DNA of 64,000 nucleotides, from NCBI RefSeq assembly GCF_001427385.1, contig NZ_LMGJ01000001.1, forward strand, positions 186,001 through 250,000, given 5' to 3'. This DNA is from Mesorhizobium sp. Root157 (GTDB lineage Bacteria; Pseudomonadota; Alphaproteobacteria; Rhizobiales; Rhizobiaceae). Positions 1 to 8,003 of the stretch are shown here, in pieces; the first letter of the stretch is position 1; each line of letters begins with the position of its first letter. Below the pieces are notes generated by a model. It did no database searches and was not told the DNA's origin. It saw nothing but the letters and a program-made list of their open reading frames with translations. The translations under genes and the position numbers were made by a program.

Positions 1-1528
1 GCTTGGCCTTGGTGGTCTCGAAATCGCGGCTGGCCATGATCTCGCGCAGATAGACCGTCTCGCGCTTGGCGTTGGGCAGTTCGATGCCGATGGCGTTGCG
101 GCCGGGAACCACGGCGACGCGGCAGGCGATGGCGCTCATCGAGCGGGCGATGTCGTCGGAGAGCCCGATGACGCGCGACGACTTGATGCCCGGCGCAGGC
201 TCCAGTTCGTAAAGGGTAACCACCGGGCCGGGGCGAACGTGGATGATCTCGCCCTTGACGCCGAAATCCTCCAGCACGCCTTCCAGCAGGCGGGCATTCT
301 GCTCCAGCGCCTCTTTCGACAGGCTGGCGTCGCGCACCACGTTGGGCGGATCGGACAGGAAGTGCAGCGACGGCATCTCAAACGAATGCGAGCCGATCAG
401 CGAGGTCTGCGCCTCTCGCTGGACGCGGCTGCCGGGCGCCGGGCGCGGCGCTGGTGCGGCAACCCTCGTGGCCGCGTCGGATCGGAAGTTCTGGACATGC
501 CCAGCCTCCGTCCGATGGGCCGGTGCGGTGTCATCCGCAAAACCCATTTCGTCCATATCGCGATCATCGTCGCCGAAGATGTCGGCATCATCGGGATCGA
601 GCGACGCACCACGATCATGGACCATGGCCGCGAAGAATTGCGGTTCGACGCGAGCCCGCCCATCCATGCTCATATGAGCCTCTGCCAACTCGGCGGATTC
701 CACCCGTTCGGCGGCACGCCGCCAGGCACTGGAACGCGGTTCCATTTCCGGTTCGAAATGATCGTTACGATCACGGCGGCGGACGGAGCGGCGGCGCAGA
801 AAAGCGCGAAACGACAGCCACCAGTGCGTGAGCGCGCCAAGCGCCAGCATGCCCTCGCTGTCGTCGTCGTCGTCGTCCTTCTCGAACAGCACCTGATCGT
901 TGTCGACCGCTTCCGGCCTCTCCGGTTCTTCCATGACCGCAAAGCCGTTCTTGCGGGCGATGAGAGCGGCGCCAAAGGCAAACAGCCAAAGCGCCGGGCC
1001 TGCAAACAGCAAGGCAAGAAACGTGGCGAACAGGCCGGTGGGATAACCGCCGATGAAAAGCCCCGGAATATGAAGCACCATGTCGCCGACCACGCCGCCG
1101 AGCCCTGTCGGCAACGGCCAGGTGTTCGGTGGCACGACACAGCCTGCCATTGCCGCCGCCAGCACGGCAAAGCCGAACCAGGCCAATCCGCGCCTGGGCA
1201 AATTGTCGACGCCGCGCGCGGAAAACAGCAGGAACCCCCAGACGACTGCCGGAACAAGGCCCGCAACCGACGATAGGCCGAAGAACTGCATGGCAAGGTC
1301 GGAGAACACCGCTCCCGCGTACCCCATGGCGTTCGTTACAGAATTGTCGGTAGCGTGCGAGAAACTGGGATCGGCCACGTTCCATGTAGCAAGGCTGGCG
1401 ATGCCGAAGGCAACGAAAGCAACCAGGCCGCAGCCTGCCAGCCGGCCGACCTGCCGGCGCGCGAACGCCTGTAAGCCGCCGTAGCCGCTATCCTCGAGCA
1501 TCAACCGTGCAGTAGCTTCTGAACGCAT
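1..1528 (-). CDS. ftsK: DNA translocase FtsK, N-terminal part (gene runs off the window)
   Basis: FtsK is the septum-anchored, ATP-driven DNA pump that clears chromosome termini at division. The visible 509 codons start at an ATG at 1528 (MRSEATARLMLEDSG). Four hydrophobic helices lie in roughly the first 200 residues, then an acidic low-complexity linker (a run of aspartates near residue 220), and then the start of the translocase alpha domain (EMPSLHFLSDPP, then KRETVYLREIMAS). The reading frame is open to base 1, so the RecA-like motor and the gamma domain lie outside the window. The helix arrangement and the alpha-domain words match rhizobial FtsK. Nothing shows that the gene is broken; it is simply cut by the window edge. 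Confidence 0.93.
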   Translation of the reverse strand, partial: MRSEATARLMLEDSGYGGLQAFARRQVGRLAGCGLVAFVAFGIASLATWNVADPSFSHATDNSVTNAMGYAGAVFSDLAMQFFGLSSVAGLVPAVVWGFLLFSARGVDNLPRRGLAWFGFAVLAAAMAGCVVPPNTWPLPTGLGGVVGDMVLHIPGLFIGGYPTGLFATFLALLFAGPALWLFAFGAALIARKNGFAVMEEPERPEAVDNDQVLFEKDDDDDDSEGMLALGALTHWWLSFRAFLRRRSVRRRDRNDHFEPEMEPRSSAWRRAAERVESAELAEAHMSMDGRARVEPQFFAAMVHDRGASLDPDDADIFGDDDRDMDEMGFADDTAPAHRTEAGHVQNFRSDAATRVAAPAPRPAPGSRVQREAQTSLIGSHSFEMPSLHFLSDPPNVVRDASLSKEALEQNARLLEGVLEDFGVKGEIIHVRPGPVVTLYELEPAPGIKSSRVIGLSDDIARSMSAIACRVAVVPGRNAIGIELPNAKRETVYLREIMASRDFETTKAK

Positions 1529-1831
1529 GCAGCAGTCCCCGTCACTCAATGCTGCGCCGACGCACGCTAACGGGTCGGCGGACTCACCCGTCAGACTATT
1601 GGGAGGAAGGTTAAGGCCGCATTAACCATGCAGCTTTCGAAGCCTCGCTTCACAACGGTCGCGGGTTGCGCGTTACCGCTGCCGTACAGGCCGTTCACGG
1701 CTGCAAAGAACTTGAAGAGGCTTCAGGGATCTGGACCAAGCAAATTCCGGTGCTTTCCTATTCAAATATGGTTGTAGCAGAATATTCGCAGGCGTAGCCT
1801 TTGCCGTTCGCAAAACGCTTTGGGGGTATTC
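1529..1831. other. Intergenic stretch without recognised gene
   Basis: This is the divergent gap between ftsK and the small membrane-protein gene at 1832. It should hold the promoters of both. A purine-rich word (gggaggaagg, near 1600) is visible, but no reading frame with coding character follows it. I see no named regulatory site. Confidence 0.4.
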
Positions 1832-2206
1832 ATGCGCAAAATTGGTGACTTTTACATTCTGGCTGGCCTGATATGGCTGGTATTGGGTATGGCTTTCGGC
1901 ATCTGGATGGGGATTTCCCAACAGTTCAACTTTGCCAACAGCCACGCTCATTTCAACCTTGTCGGCTTTGCAACTTCAGTGCTGTTCGGCCTCATTTACT
2001 GTCAGTATCCCGGCATGGGGCAGTCGCGCCTGGCAATCGTCCAGTTCTGGCTTTACGAGATCGGGGCTGTTCTCCTAGTTGCCGGCAAGGCCATGGTTGA
2101 CGGTGGCGGCAGCGATACGCTGGTGAAGGTCGGTTCCATCGTCGTCATTCTCGGCGCGATCTTGATGGCGTGGATTTTCGCCAAGCGCCGCGCCCTGCCA
2201 GCCTGA
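1832..2206 (+). CDS. Small cytochrome-oxidase-subunit-I-like membrane protein
   Basis: A 124-residue protein with about four hydrophobic helices. The segment SHAHFNLVGFATSVLFGLIY resembles the haem-coordinating helix region of cytochrome oxidase subunit I/NorB-type proteins, where a histidine pair sits at the start of a helix; such stand-alone short proteins occur in rhizobia. It is far too short to be an oxidase subunit and lacks the copper ligands, so an enzymatic role is unlikely. The ATG at 1832 was chosen because a run of Gs (1822-1826) lies just upstream; an in-frame TTG at 1820 is the alternative. A hairpin follows the stop. Function unknown; a small redox- or haem-linked membrane protein is an inference from the motif only. 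Confidence 0.7.
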   Translation: MRKIGDFYILAGLIWLVLGMAFGIWMGISQQFNFANSHAHFNLVGFATSVLFGLIYCQYPGMGQSRLAIVQFWLYEIGAVLLVAGKAMVDGGGSDTLVKVGSIVVILGAILMAWIFAKRRALPA

Positions 2207-2225
2207 CAAGATCACGCTCTGCATT

Positions 2226-2276
2226 CATTGGCCCGCCCGGTCTCGACTGGCGGACCAATGTCTATCTCTTTGTTTT
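2226..2276 (+). terminator. Probable terminator after the small membrane protein
   Basis: A 12-bp stem with one mismatch (cattggcccgcc / ggcggaccaatg, 2226-2237 and 2249-2260) begins 20 bases after the stop at 2206. A T-rich tail (tctatctctttgtttt) follows. The loop is 11 bases. Confidence 0.5.
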
Positions 2277-2280
2277 GGAA

Positions 2281-2321
2281 TCGTATTTTCCGAAAATCGG
2301 ATCCCACTTTTCGGTGCGATG
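2281..2321 (+). repeat. Degenerate rhizobial palindromic repeat
   Basis: A stem-loop (ttttccgaaaa ... cccacttttcgg) matching in outline the short palindromes dispersed in rhizobial intergenic DNA (ttccgaaaa, a G/C-rich middle with ggatccca, then ttttcgg). It lies in the 377-bp gap 2207-2583, which otherwise holds only the hairpin at 2226 and no convincing gene. Confidence 0.5.
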
Positions 2322-2583
2322 CGCCACGCGGGCCAACTTTCGCGCCGCCGATCGCTAGAATGTGGCCCGACGGCAAAGAACGAGACAATTGAATTGAGGG
2401 CCGGCGCGGCTCGCGTCTCAGTGGGAGGAAGCCAGCGCCGGCCAGGCGATCACCATTTCAGGTCCGCCGCAGGACATAGGTGGGGTGCCATTCAACGATT
2501 TCAATAGCTTGCCTTTGAGGCCACGCCGGACTGGTCCAATATGCCGGCACATCCGAGAGGGTCGGCCGAGAACAGGCGAAAGA

Positions 2584-3300
2584 CTACCAATTCGCCGCAG
2601 CGGGCGTCCAGAGACCGAAATAGGGGCAGCCGAGCACGTCGACAGGGCTGCGGACATGATCGACCATTTCGGGTTGTGCGACCCGCACCGCGCCGCACAA
2701 CGTCCAGTTGAACAGGATCTTGAAATCGAAGCCATTCGCCTGCACGACGATGGCGCTCCCCTGCGGCAGTGAGGCCGGCATCTGCATGGCCAGCGCCGGA
2801 TCGAGGTCCGACAAGGCAACGAAGCTTTTCGACGCCTTGGCCTCGAGACCGGCACGATCCGTCTTCTGCATGCCGATGACCGCGTCGGAAACCTTTCGTA
2901 GAAATTCGACGGCGACCGGGATTTGCGAAAGCCCGTTGCGATACTGGCGTTCCAGCACCTCCGCGGCCTGGTCAGACTGCGCCGGAGGCGTGAGCGCCCA
3001 TATGCTCAAGGTCACGACGAATGCACCCAGCACGACGCCGGTGCCGAACGTCAGCCAGGGCCGCCTGATGCCCTGGGCCGCGGCTGCGACAGGCACCTTC
3101 GGCTCCGGTTTGGGCGCATGAGAGGCTTCGATCGCGCTGATGATCTCGTCCATCGCCGCCGATGCGCCGGTTCCGCCGTTGGATTGCCTGCCAAGGGCCA
3201 TGCGGGCCGCGGCATAGACTTTCTGTCGTTCGGCAGGGGAACCGGCATCCCGGTCGGATATCGCCTTGCGAATGGCGTGCGCGAATTTCTGCCGGTCCAT
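2584..3300 (-). CDS. Membrane-anchored hypothetical protein
   Basis: A 238-residue protein of unknown function. The N-terminal 70 residues are charged and helical (MDRQKFAHAIRKAISDRDAG), one transmembrane helix spans about residues 82-103, and the remaining ~130 residues would be periplasmic, with a short hydrophobic end (LGCPYFGLWTP). This topology resembles other uncharacterised rhizobial single-pass proteins. The ATG at 3300 has a GAGGG ribosome site five bases upstream; an in-frame start at 3315 would add MIEGI. It lies downstream of the purine permease on the same strand, with a hairpin between them, so it is probably a separate unit. No family name can be given. Confidence 0.72.
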   Translation of the reverse strand: MDRQKFAHAIRKAISDRDAGSPAERQKVYAAARMALGRQSNGGTGASAAMDEIISAIEASHAPKPEPKVPVAAAAQGIRRPWLTFGTGVVLGAFVVTLSIWALTPPAQSDQAAEVLERQYRNGLSQIPVAVEFLRKVSDAVIGMQKTDRAGLEAKASKSFVALSDLDPALAMQMPASLPQGSAIVVQANGFDFKILFNWTLCGAVRVAQPEMVDHVRSPVDVLGCPYFGLWTPAAANW

Positions 3301-3376
3301 GATGCCCTCAATCATGGCCGTGCCCTATCATGGAAAACCCAGGCGCTCCAACCACCAATAGTCCGGCAAGAATCTG

Positions 3377-3406
3377 GAACAGGCCCGGATGAATCCGGGC
3401 CTGTTC
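3377..3406 (-). terminator. Hairpin downstream of the NCS2 permease
   Basis: A perfect 14-bp inverted repeat (gaacaggcccggat / atccgggcctgttc) separated by two bases, starting 13 bases past the permease stop on the minus strand. A real fold would open the innermost pairs into a loop. The tail is only weakly U-rich (ttctt), so it may act as an RNA stabiliser rather than a strict terminator. Confidence 0.6.
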
Positions 3407-3419
3407 TCCAATGGCCGGG

Positions 3420-4712
3420 TTATTCGCCCACCATCGCAAAGCGGATGACGAACAGCGCGGCAACCAGCCATGTTGCCGGGTGGACATCGCTGGCGCGGCC
3501 GGTCAGCGTCTTCAGCACGGCGTAGCTGATGAAGCCGAAAGCAAGGCCGTTGGCGATGGAATAGGTGAACGGCATCATCAGCGCCGTCAGGGCGGCAGGT
3601 GCTGCTTCGGTAATCTCGGCCCATTCGACCTCGACCAGTTCGCGCATCATCAGGCAGGCGACATAAAGCAGTGCCGGTGCCGTTGCATAGACGGGAACGG
3701 AGCCCGCGAGCGGCGAAAAGAACAGCGCCGCGAGAAACAGCACGGCGATCACCAGTGCGGTCAGCCCGGTGCGGCCGCCGGCCTGCACGCCGGATGCGCT
3801 TTCCACATAGGCGGTCGTGCTGGACGTGCCGAGCAGCGAACCGGCGACGATGGCGGTGCTGTCGGCCAACAGGGCGCGGCCGAGCCGGTTTGGTCTGCCT
3901 TCCTCGATCAGTTTTGCGCGCTTGGCGACGCCGATCAGCGTTCCGGTCGCATCGAAGACCTCGACCAGCACAAACACCAGGATGACATGCACAAGCCCGC
4001 TGTGCATCGCGCCGACGATGTCGAGTTGGAGGAAGGTCGGCGCGATCGAGGGTGGCATCGACACGATGCCGCCGAACTGGCTGACGCCGAGCGCCATGGA
4101 AAGGACAGTGATAACGAGGATGCCGATCAGTATGGCGCCACGTACCTTCAACGAATCCAGCGCGGCGATGATGAAAAAGCCGGCAATGGCGAGAAGCGGC
4201 CCGATCTTGGTCATGTCGCCAAGACCCACCAGGGTCGCCGGGTTGTCGACCACGATCTCGGAACTCTTCAGCGCGATGATGGCCAGGAACAGGCCGATAC
4301 CTGCCGCGATGGCGCTGCGCATGGAATGCGGGATTCCCGCGATCAGCCAGCTGCGCACGCCAGTCACGGTCAACAGCAGGAAGATCATGCCGGAAATGAA
4401 CACGGCGCCCAGCGCCTGCTGCCAGGTGAAACCCATGGCCCCGACCACGGTAAAGGCGAAGAACGCGTTCAGCCCCATGCCGGGCGCCATGCCGATCGGC
4501 CAACGCGCCACCAGTGCCATGATCAGCGAGCCGAGCGCGGCGGCCAGGCAAGTCGCGACAAATACCGCATTGCGGTCCATGCCGGTGGTCGACAGGATCT
4601 CGGGATTGACGAAGATGATATAGGACATCGTCAGGAAGGTGGTGACGCCCGCGATCACCTCGGTGCGGACTGACGAGCCTTCCTCCTTCAGCTTGAAATA
4701 CGCTTCGAGCAT
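3420..4712 (-). CDS. NCS2 family purine permease (AzgA/GhxP-like)
   Basis: A 430-residue inner-membrane proton symporter for purine bases, of the AzgA/GhxP branch of the NCS2 family (adenine, guanine, hypoxanthine). Family marks: start with EAYFKLKEEGSSVRTEVIAG, the segment TFLTMSYIIFVNPEIL, GMAPGMGLNAFFAFTVV, and the signature GTSSTTAYVESASG followed by GGRTGLTALV. Twelve or more hydrophobic segments cover most of the length, and the length is normal for the family. The substrate cannot be read from sequence. It sits between a hypothetical gene and glnK-amtB, both on the same strand, but is separated from each by a hairpin, so it is likely transcribed alone. Confidence 0.88.
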   Translation of the reverse strand: MLEAYFKLKEEGSSVRTEVIAGVTTFLTMSYIIFVNPEILSTTGMDRNAVFVATCLAAALGSLIMALVARWPIGMAPGMGLNAFFAFTVVGAMGFTWQQALGAVFISGMIFLLLTVTGVRSWLIAGIPHSMRSAIAAGIGLFLAIIALKSSEIVVDNPATLVGLGDMTKIGPLLAIAGFFIIAALDSLKVRGAILIGILVITVLSMALGVSQFGGIVSMPPSIAPTFLQLDIVGAMHSGLVHVILVFVLVEVFDATGTLIGVAKRAKLIEEGRPNRLGRALLADSTAIVAGSLLGTSSTTAYVESASGVQAGGRTGLTALVIAVLFLAALFFSPLAGSVPVYATAPALLYVACLMMRELVEVEWAEITEAAPAALTALMMPFTYSIANGLAFGFISYAVLKTLTGRASDVHPATWLVAALFVIRFAMVGE

Positions 4713-5007
4713 TGCTGCTCCTCCTCTCGTGCCTCAATGCGGCGGCAGGGTATGCAGCCAGCGTCTCCGCGGAGCGCCGGCATGGCCGACATCCGCCTGG
4801 ATCAATGCATATGAACTGACGTTGCCAACGGGGCCGAACATCGATTGCCCTGCGCTATTTTCAGGGACCACCGCGTTCCTTGGCGTCCTCCAACCCCGAC
4901 CATGGCGCAACTTCTTCCCCTTGCGCCATGCGCGCAAGAGGGAACTCCCTCCAATCGATTCGAAGCTGTTTCGTGTTTTTGTTGAATGTGCGCGCTTGCA
5001 GCCGGTC
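4713..5007. other. Intergenic stretch upstream of the NCS2 permease
   Basis: With the amtB terminator this makes a 376-bp gap. It should carry the permease promoter. A minus-strand frame of 100 codons (4734-5036) crosses the terminator hairpin and has no recognisable domain, so it is not called. Confidence 0.4.
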
Positions 5008-5034
5008 AAAAAAGGCCCGGAACAAGTCCGGGCC
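5008..5034 (-). terminator. Intrinsic terminator of glnK-amtB
   Basis: On the minus strand an 8-bp G/C stem (5027-5034 with 5014-5021, loop of five) is followed at once by six U residues (aaaaaa at 5008-5013 on the plus strand). It lies about 55 bases past the amtB stop: a textbook rho-independent terminator. Confidence 0.88.
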
Positions 5035-5088
5035 AAAGGGCAGTCAATCGAAGGAAACCCTGAGGGGATGGCCCGGCTGGCCAGCCGC

Positions 5089-6438
5089 TCATGACGAGTG
5101 GTAGGCCACTTCTCCGTGCGAGGTGATGTCGAGACCCTGCGATTCGACGTCCGCTGCCGGGCGCAGGCCGATCACCAGATCGACAAATTTGTAGAGCACC
5201 GCCGACACGACGCCGCACCAGACGACCGTGACGACAATGGCGAGCAGTTGCGTCCATACCTGGCCGCCCATGGTCACGCCGTCGGCATAGCCGACCCCGC
5301 CCAGCGAGGCGGAGGCGAAGACGCCGGTACCCAGAGCCCCGACGATGCCGCCGATGCCATGCACGCCGAACACGTCCAGCGCATCGTCATAACCAAGCTT
5401 GATCTTCACCGAGGCGACGAAATAGTAACAGACGACCGAAGCGATGGCGCCGAGCGCGATCGCCCCGACCGGACCGACGAAACCAGCCGCCGGCGTCACC
5501 GCCACCAGCCCGGCTACGATACCGGAGGCCGCGCCCAGCATCGAGGCCTTGCCGCGCGCGACCGTTTCCACGACGGCCCACGCGATGGCTGCGCCGGCGG
5601 TCGCGGTAAAGGTGTTGATCATGGCGAGCGAAGCGATGCCGTTGGCCGCCAGCGCCGAGCCGGCATTGAAGCCGAACCAGCCGACCCACAGGATCGAGGC
5701 GCCGATCATCGTGAACGGCATCGAATGCGGGGCCATGTTGTCGCGGCCATAGCCCTTGCGCTTGCCGATCAGCAGCGCACCGACGAGCGCGGCAATGCCG
5801 GCATTGATGTGGACCACGGTGCCGCCGGCAAAGTCGAGCGCACCCCAGCCGAAGATCAGGCCGTTGGCATCCCAGACCATATGCGCGATCGGGAAATAGA
5901 CCAGGCTGACCCACAGCACCACAAACAGCATGACGGCGGAAAACTTCACCCGCTCGGCGAAAGCGCCGACGATGAGTGCCGGCGTGATGCAGGCAAAGGT
6001 CATCTGGAAACAGATGAACACGAATTCGGGGATCGTTCCCGATTCCGAGGCCGGCGTGACGCCTGCGAGGAATACCTTGCCGAGGCCACCCCAATAAGGG
6101 CTGGTGCCGCCACCGAAAGCGAAAGAGTAGCCCCACAAAACCCAGACCACGATGACGACCGCAGTGATCATCGTGCATTGCATGAGGATCGACAGCACGT
6201 TCTTTGAACGAACCAGACCGCCATAGAAAAGGGCAAGGCCTGGCAGGATCATGAACAGCACGAGGACGGTCGATAAAAGCATCCATGCCGTGTTGCCCGT
6301 GTCGAGCGCCGAAACCGGAGCCGCTGCTTCCGCTGCCGCCGGTGCGGTTTCCTGGGCAAATGCCACGGCGGACCCGAACGCCCAGGCAGTGAACGGGGCC
6401 AGCATTCCCGCACGCTTGAAGGTGGAAGGAATTTTCAT
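5089..6438 (-). CDS. amtB: Ammonium transporter AmtB
   Basis: A 449-residue trimeric inner-membrane ammonium channel. A signal-like first helix (AFTAWAFGSAVAFA) and Ala/Glu-rich spacer precede the core, which starts at ALDTGNTAWMLLSTVLVLFM. Family segments are intact: ALFYGGLVRSKNVLSI, the GGTVVHINAGIAALVGALL helix carrying a pore histidine, and DVFGVHGIGGIVGALGTGVF carrying the second. Length and architecture are normal. The ATG at 6438 was chosen for the GGAGAG site upstream. It follows glnK by 31 bases, the standard arrangement in which the PII protein GlnK blocks AmtB when ammonium is plentiful. A strong terminator ends the operon. Confidence 0.96.
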   Translation of the reverse strand: MKIPSTFKRAGMLAPFTAWAFGSAVAFAQETAPAAAEAAAPVSALDTGNTAWMLLSTVLVLFMILPGLALFYGGLVRSKNVLSILMQCTMITAVVIVVWVLWGYSFAFGGGTSPYWGGLGKVFLAGVTPASESGTIPEFVFICFQMTFACITPALIVGAFAERVKFSAVMLFVVLWVSLVYFPIAHMVWDANGLIFGWGALDFAGGTVVHINAGIAALVGALLIGKRKGYGRDNMAPHSMPFTMIGASILWVGWFGFNAGSALAANGIASLAMINTFTATAGAAIAWAVVETVARGKASMLGAASGIVAGLVAVTPAAGFVGPVGAIALGAIASVVCYYFVASVKIKLGYDDALDVFGVHGIGGIVGALGTGVFASASLGGVGYADGVTMGGQVWTQLLAIVVTVVWCGVVSAVLYKFVDLVIGLRPAADVESQGLDITSHGEVAYHSS

Positions 6439-6469
6439 TGATCTCTCCATTTGCATATCGACCGACCGC

Positions 6470-6808
6470 TCAGAGCGCGTCGGTGCCTGTTTCGCCGGTG
6501 CGGATGCGCACGGCCTGCTCGATGCCGAATACGAAGATCTTGCCGTCGCCGATCTGGCCGGTCTTGGCGGCATTGCGGATAGCCTCGACGGTGCTGTCGG
6601 CAATGTCGCTGTCGACCGCGACCTCGATCTTGAGTTTCGGCAGGAAGCTCACTGCGTATTCCGCGCCGCGGTAGATTTCCGTGTGCCCTTTCTGACGCCC
6701 GTAGCCTTTGACTTCGGTGACGGTCAGGCCTTGTACGCCGATGGCAGTGAGCGCCTCGCGCACCTCGTCGAGCTTGAACGGCTTGATGACAGCCATCACG
6801 ATTTTCAT
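6470..6808 (-). CDS. glnK: Nitrogen regulatory protein P-II (GlnK)
   Basis: A 112-residue PII signal protein. It binds ATP, ADP and 2-oxoglutarate, is uridylylated on Tyr51 under nitrogen limitation, and gates AmtB. All landmarks are present: MKIVMAVIKPFKLDEVREAL, the T-loop VKGYGRQKGHTEIYRGAEY with Tyr51 as its last residue, and the C-terminal nucleotide-binding part TGQIGDGKIFVF and RIRTGETG. It is first in the glnK-amtB operon. A sigma-54-like promoter lies about 84 bases upstream, which fits nitrogen control by NtrC. Linkage to amtB argues for GlnK rather than GlnB, which in rhizobia accompanies glnA. Confidence 0.96.
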   Translation of the reverse strand: MKIVMAVIKPFKLDEVREALTAIGVQGLTVTEVKGYGRQKGHTEIYRGAEYAVSFLPKLKIEVAVDSDIADSTVEAIRNAAKTGQIGDGKIFVFGIEQAVRIRTGETGTDAL

Positions 6809-6891
6809 CGGCTCTTACCCTCTGCTTGTGCGGGTCCCCGCGTTGCACGTGGCCCAGCCGATCCATGTGAACCGGCGGGCATCCACGAGCA

Positions 6892-6907
6892 TTCAAGCTC
6901 CGTGCCA
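6892..6907 (-). promoter_or_regulatory. Sigma-54-like promoter of glnK-amtB
   Basis: Read on the minus strand: TGGCACG, four bases, TTGAA. The -24 element is a perfect consensus. The -12 element has A where the consensus TTGC has C. It ends 83 bases before the glnK start. No clear NtrC-binding palindrome was found upstream. Confidence 0.55.
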
Positions 6908-7038
6908 ATTGCTGGGCGCTAGAGTTAAAAGGCTGTTTTCGCTGATGTAATTCTATCTGTGGCCGCAGCTGGCTCGCAGGCGCAGCAATTCAAATGCTAA
7001 ATTAATAAGCAGCTTCGGTTGATTGCCTAAAAAACAGG

Positions 7039-7902
7039 CTACCGCTTCAGCCGGATCAGGCCTTCCTGAGCCACAGACGCAACCAGCGTCCCATCGCGGG
7101 CAAACAACGAGCCCCGCGTGAAGCCGCGCGAGCCTTGCGTGGAAGGGCTGTCTTGCGAATAGAGGATCCAGTCGTCGAGAGCGTGCGGCCGATGGAACCA
7201 CATAGCATGGTCAAGACTGGCTGCCTGGATATCGCGGTCGAAAATGGCACGGCCATGCGCAAAGGTCGAGGTATCGAGCAATGTCATGTCCGACAGATAG
7301 GCCAGCACCGCTGCCTGGATGGCGCGGTCTGCCGGCACCGGGCCGCTGGTGCGGATCCAGATGTTCTGTTTCGGCTCCAGCTTCTCGCGGCTCGTATAGT
7401 GCTTGAGCATGACCGGCTTCATCTCGATCGGCCGGTCGCGCTCCCAGTAGCGGCGGATGCCTTCAGGCACGGCCTCGCCGAATTTCCCGATCAGCTCGCG
7501 CTGCGACAGGAGCTTGTCGGGGGGCGGCACGTCCAGGGGCATCGGCACCTGATGCTCCAGCCCGTGCTCGTCGCGCTGGAATGAGGCTTCCAGCGAAAAG
7601 ATCGCATTGCCGTGCTGGATCGCCACCACGCGCCTCGTGGTGAAGGAGCCGCCGTCACGGATGCGATCGACCTCGTAGACGATCGGCAGCTTGGTGTCGC
7701 CGGGGCGCATGAAATAGCCGTGCAGCGAATGCACGTGCCGCTCCGGTTCGACCGTGCGCTGTGCGGCAACCAGTGCCTGGGCGATGGTCTGGCCGCCGAA
7801 TACGCGCTGCCAGTCGGTCTCGGGGCTGCGACCACGGAACAGGTTGTGTTCCAGCCGTTCGAGATCGAGTATGCTTAGAAGCTCGTCCATGGCTGCCGTC
7901 AT
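7039..7902 (-). CDS. tesB: Acyl-CoA thioesterase II (TesB)
   Basis: A 287-residue double-hotdog thioesterase that hydrolyses acyl-CoA to free acid and CoA in the cytoplasm; the length is almost exactly that of the Escherichia coli enzyme. Landmarks: MDELLSILDLERLEHNLFRG, RVFGGQTIAQAL, HSLHGYFMRPGD, and the C-terminal SLDHAMWFHRP with LYSQDSPSTQGSRGFTRGSLF. The start at 7902 (MTAAMDELLS) gives the family length; further in-frame upstream codons would run into the divergent promoter region. It is transcribed away from the UbiH-type gene at 8004, about 100 bases apart. Confidence 0.93.
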   Translation of the reverse strand: MTAAMDELLSILDLERLEHNLFRGRSPETDWQRVFGGQTIAQALVAAQRTVEPERHVHSLHGYFMRPGDTKLPIVYEVDRIRDGGSFTTRRVVAIQHGNAIFSLEASFQRDEHGLEHQVPMPLDVPPPDKLLSQRELIGKFGEAVPEGIRRYWERDRPIEMKPVMLKHYTSREKLEPKQNIWIRTSGPVPADRAIQAAVLAYLSDMTLLDTSTFAHGRAIFDRDIQAASLDHAMWFHRPHALDDWILYSQDSPSTQGSRGFTRGSLFARDGTLVASVAQEGLIRLKR

Positions 7903-8003
7903 GTTTGTGCCTTTGGCGCGATTGATCCGGGCCGGTGTCGGACAGGAATGGCAACTCGTCAAGGCTGCATATGCTGCCGCCGGCAACACGAAAGGTTTTG
8001 GCA

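Noticed and set aside
4734..5036. Minus-strand frame of 100 codons between amtB and the NCS2 gene
   Set aside because: It includes the amtB terminator and has no domain or clear ribosome site.
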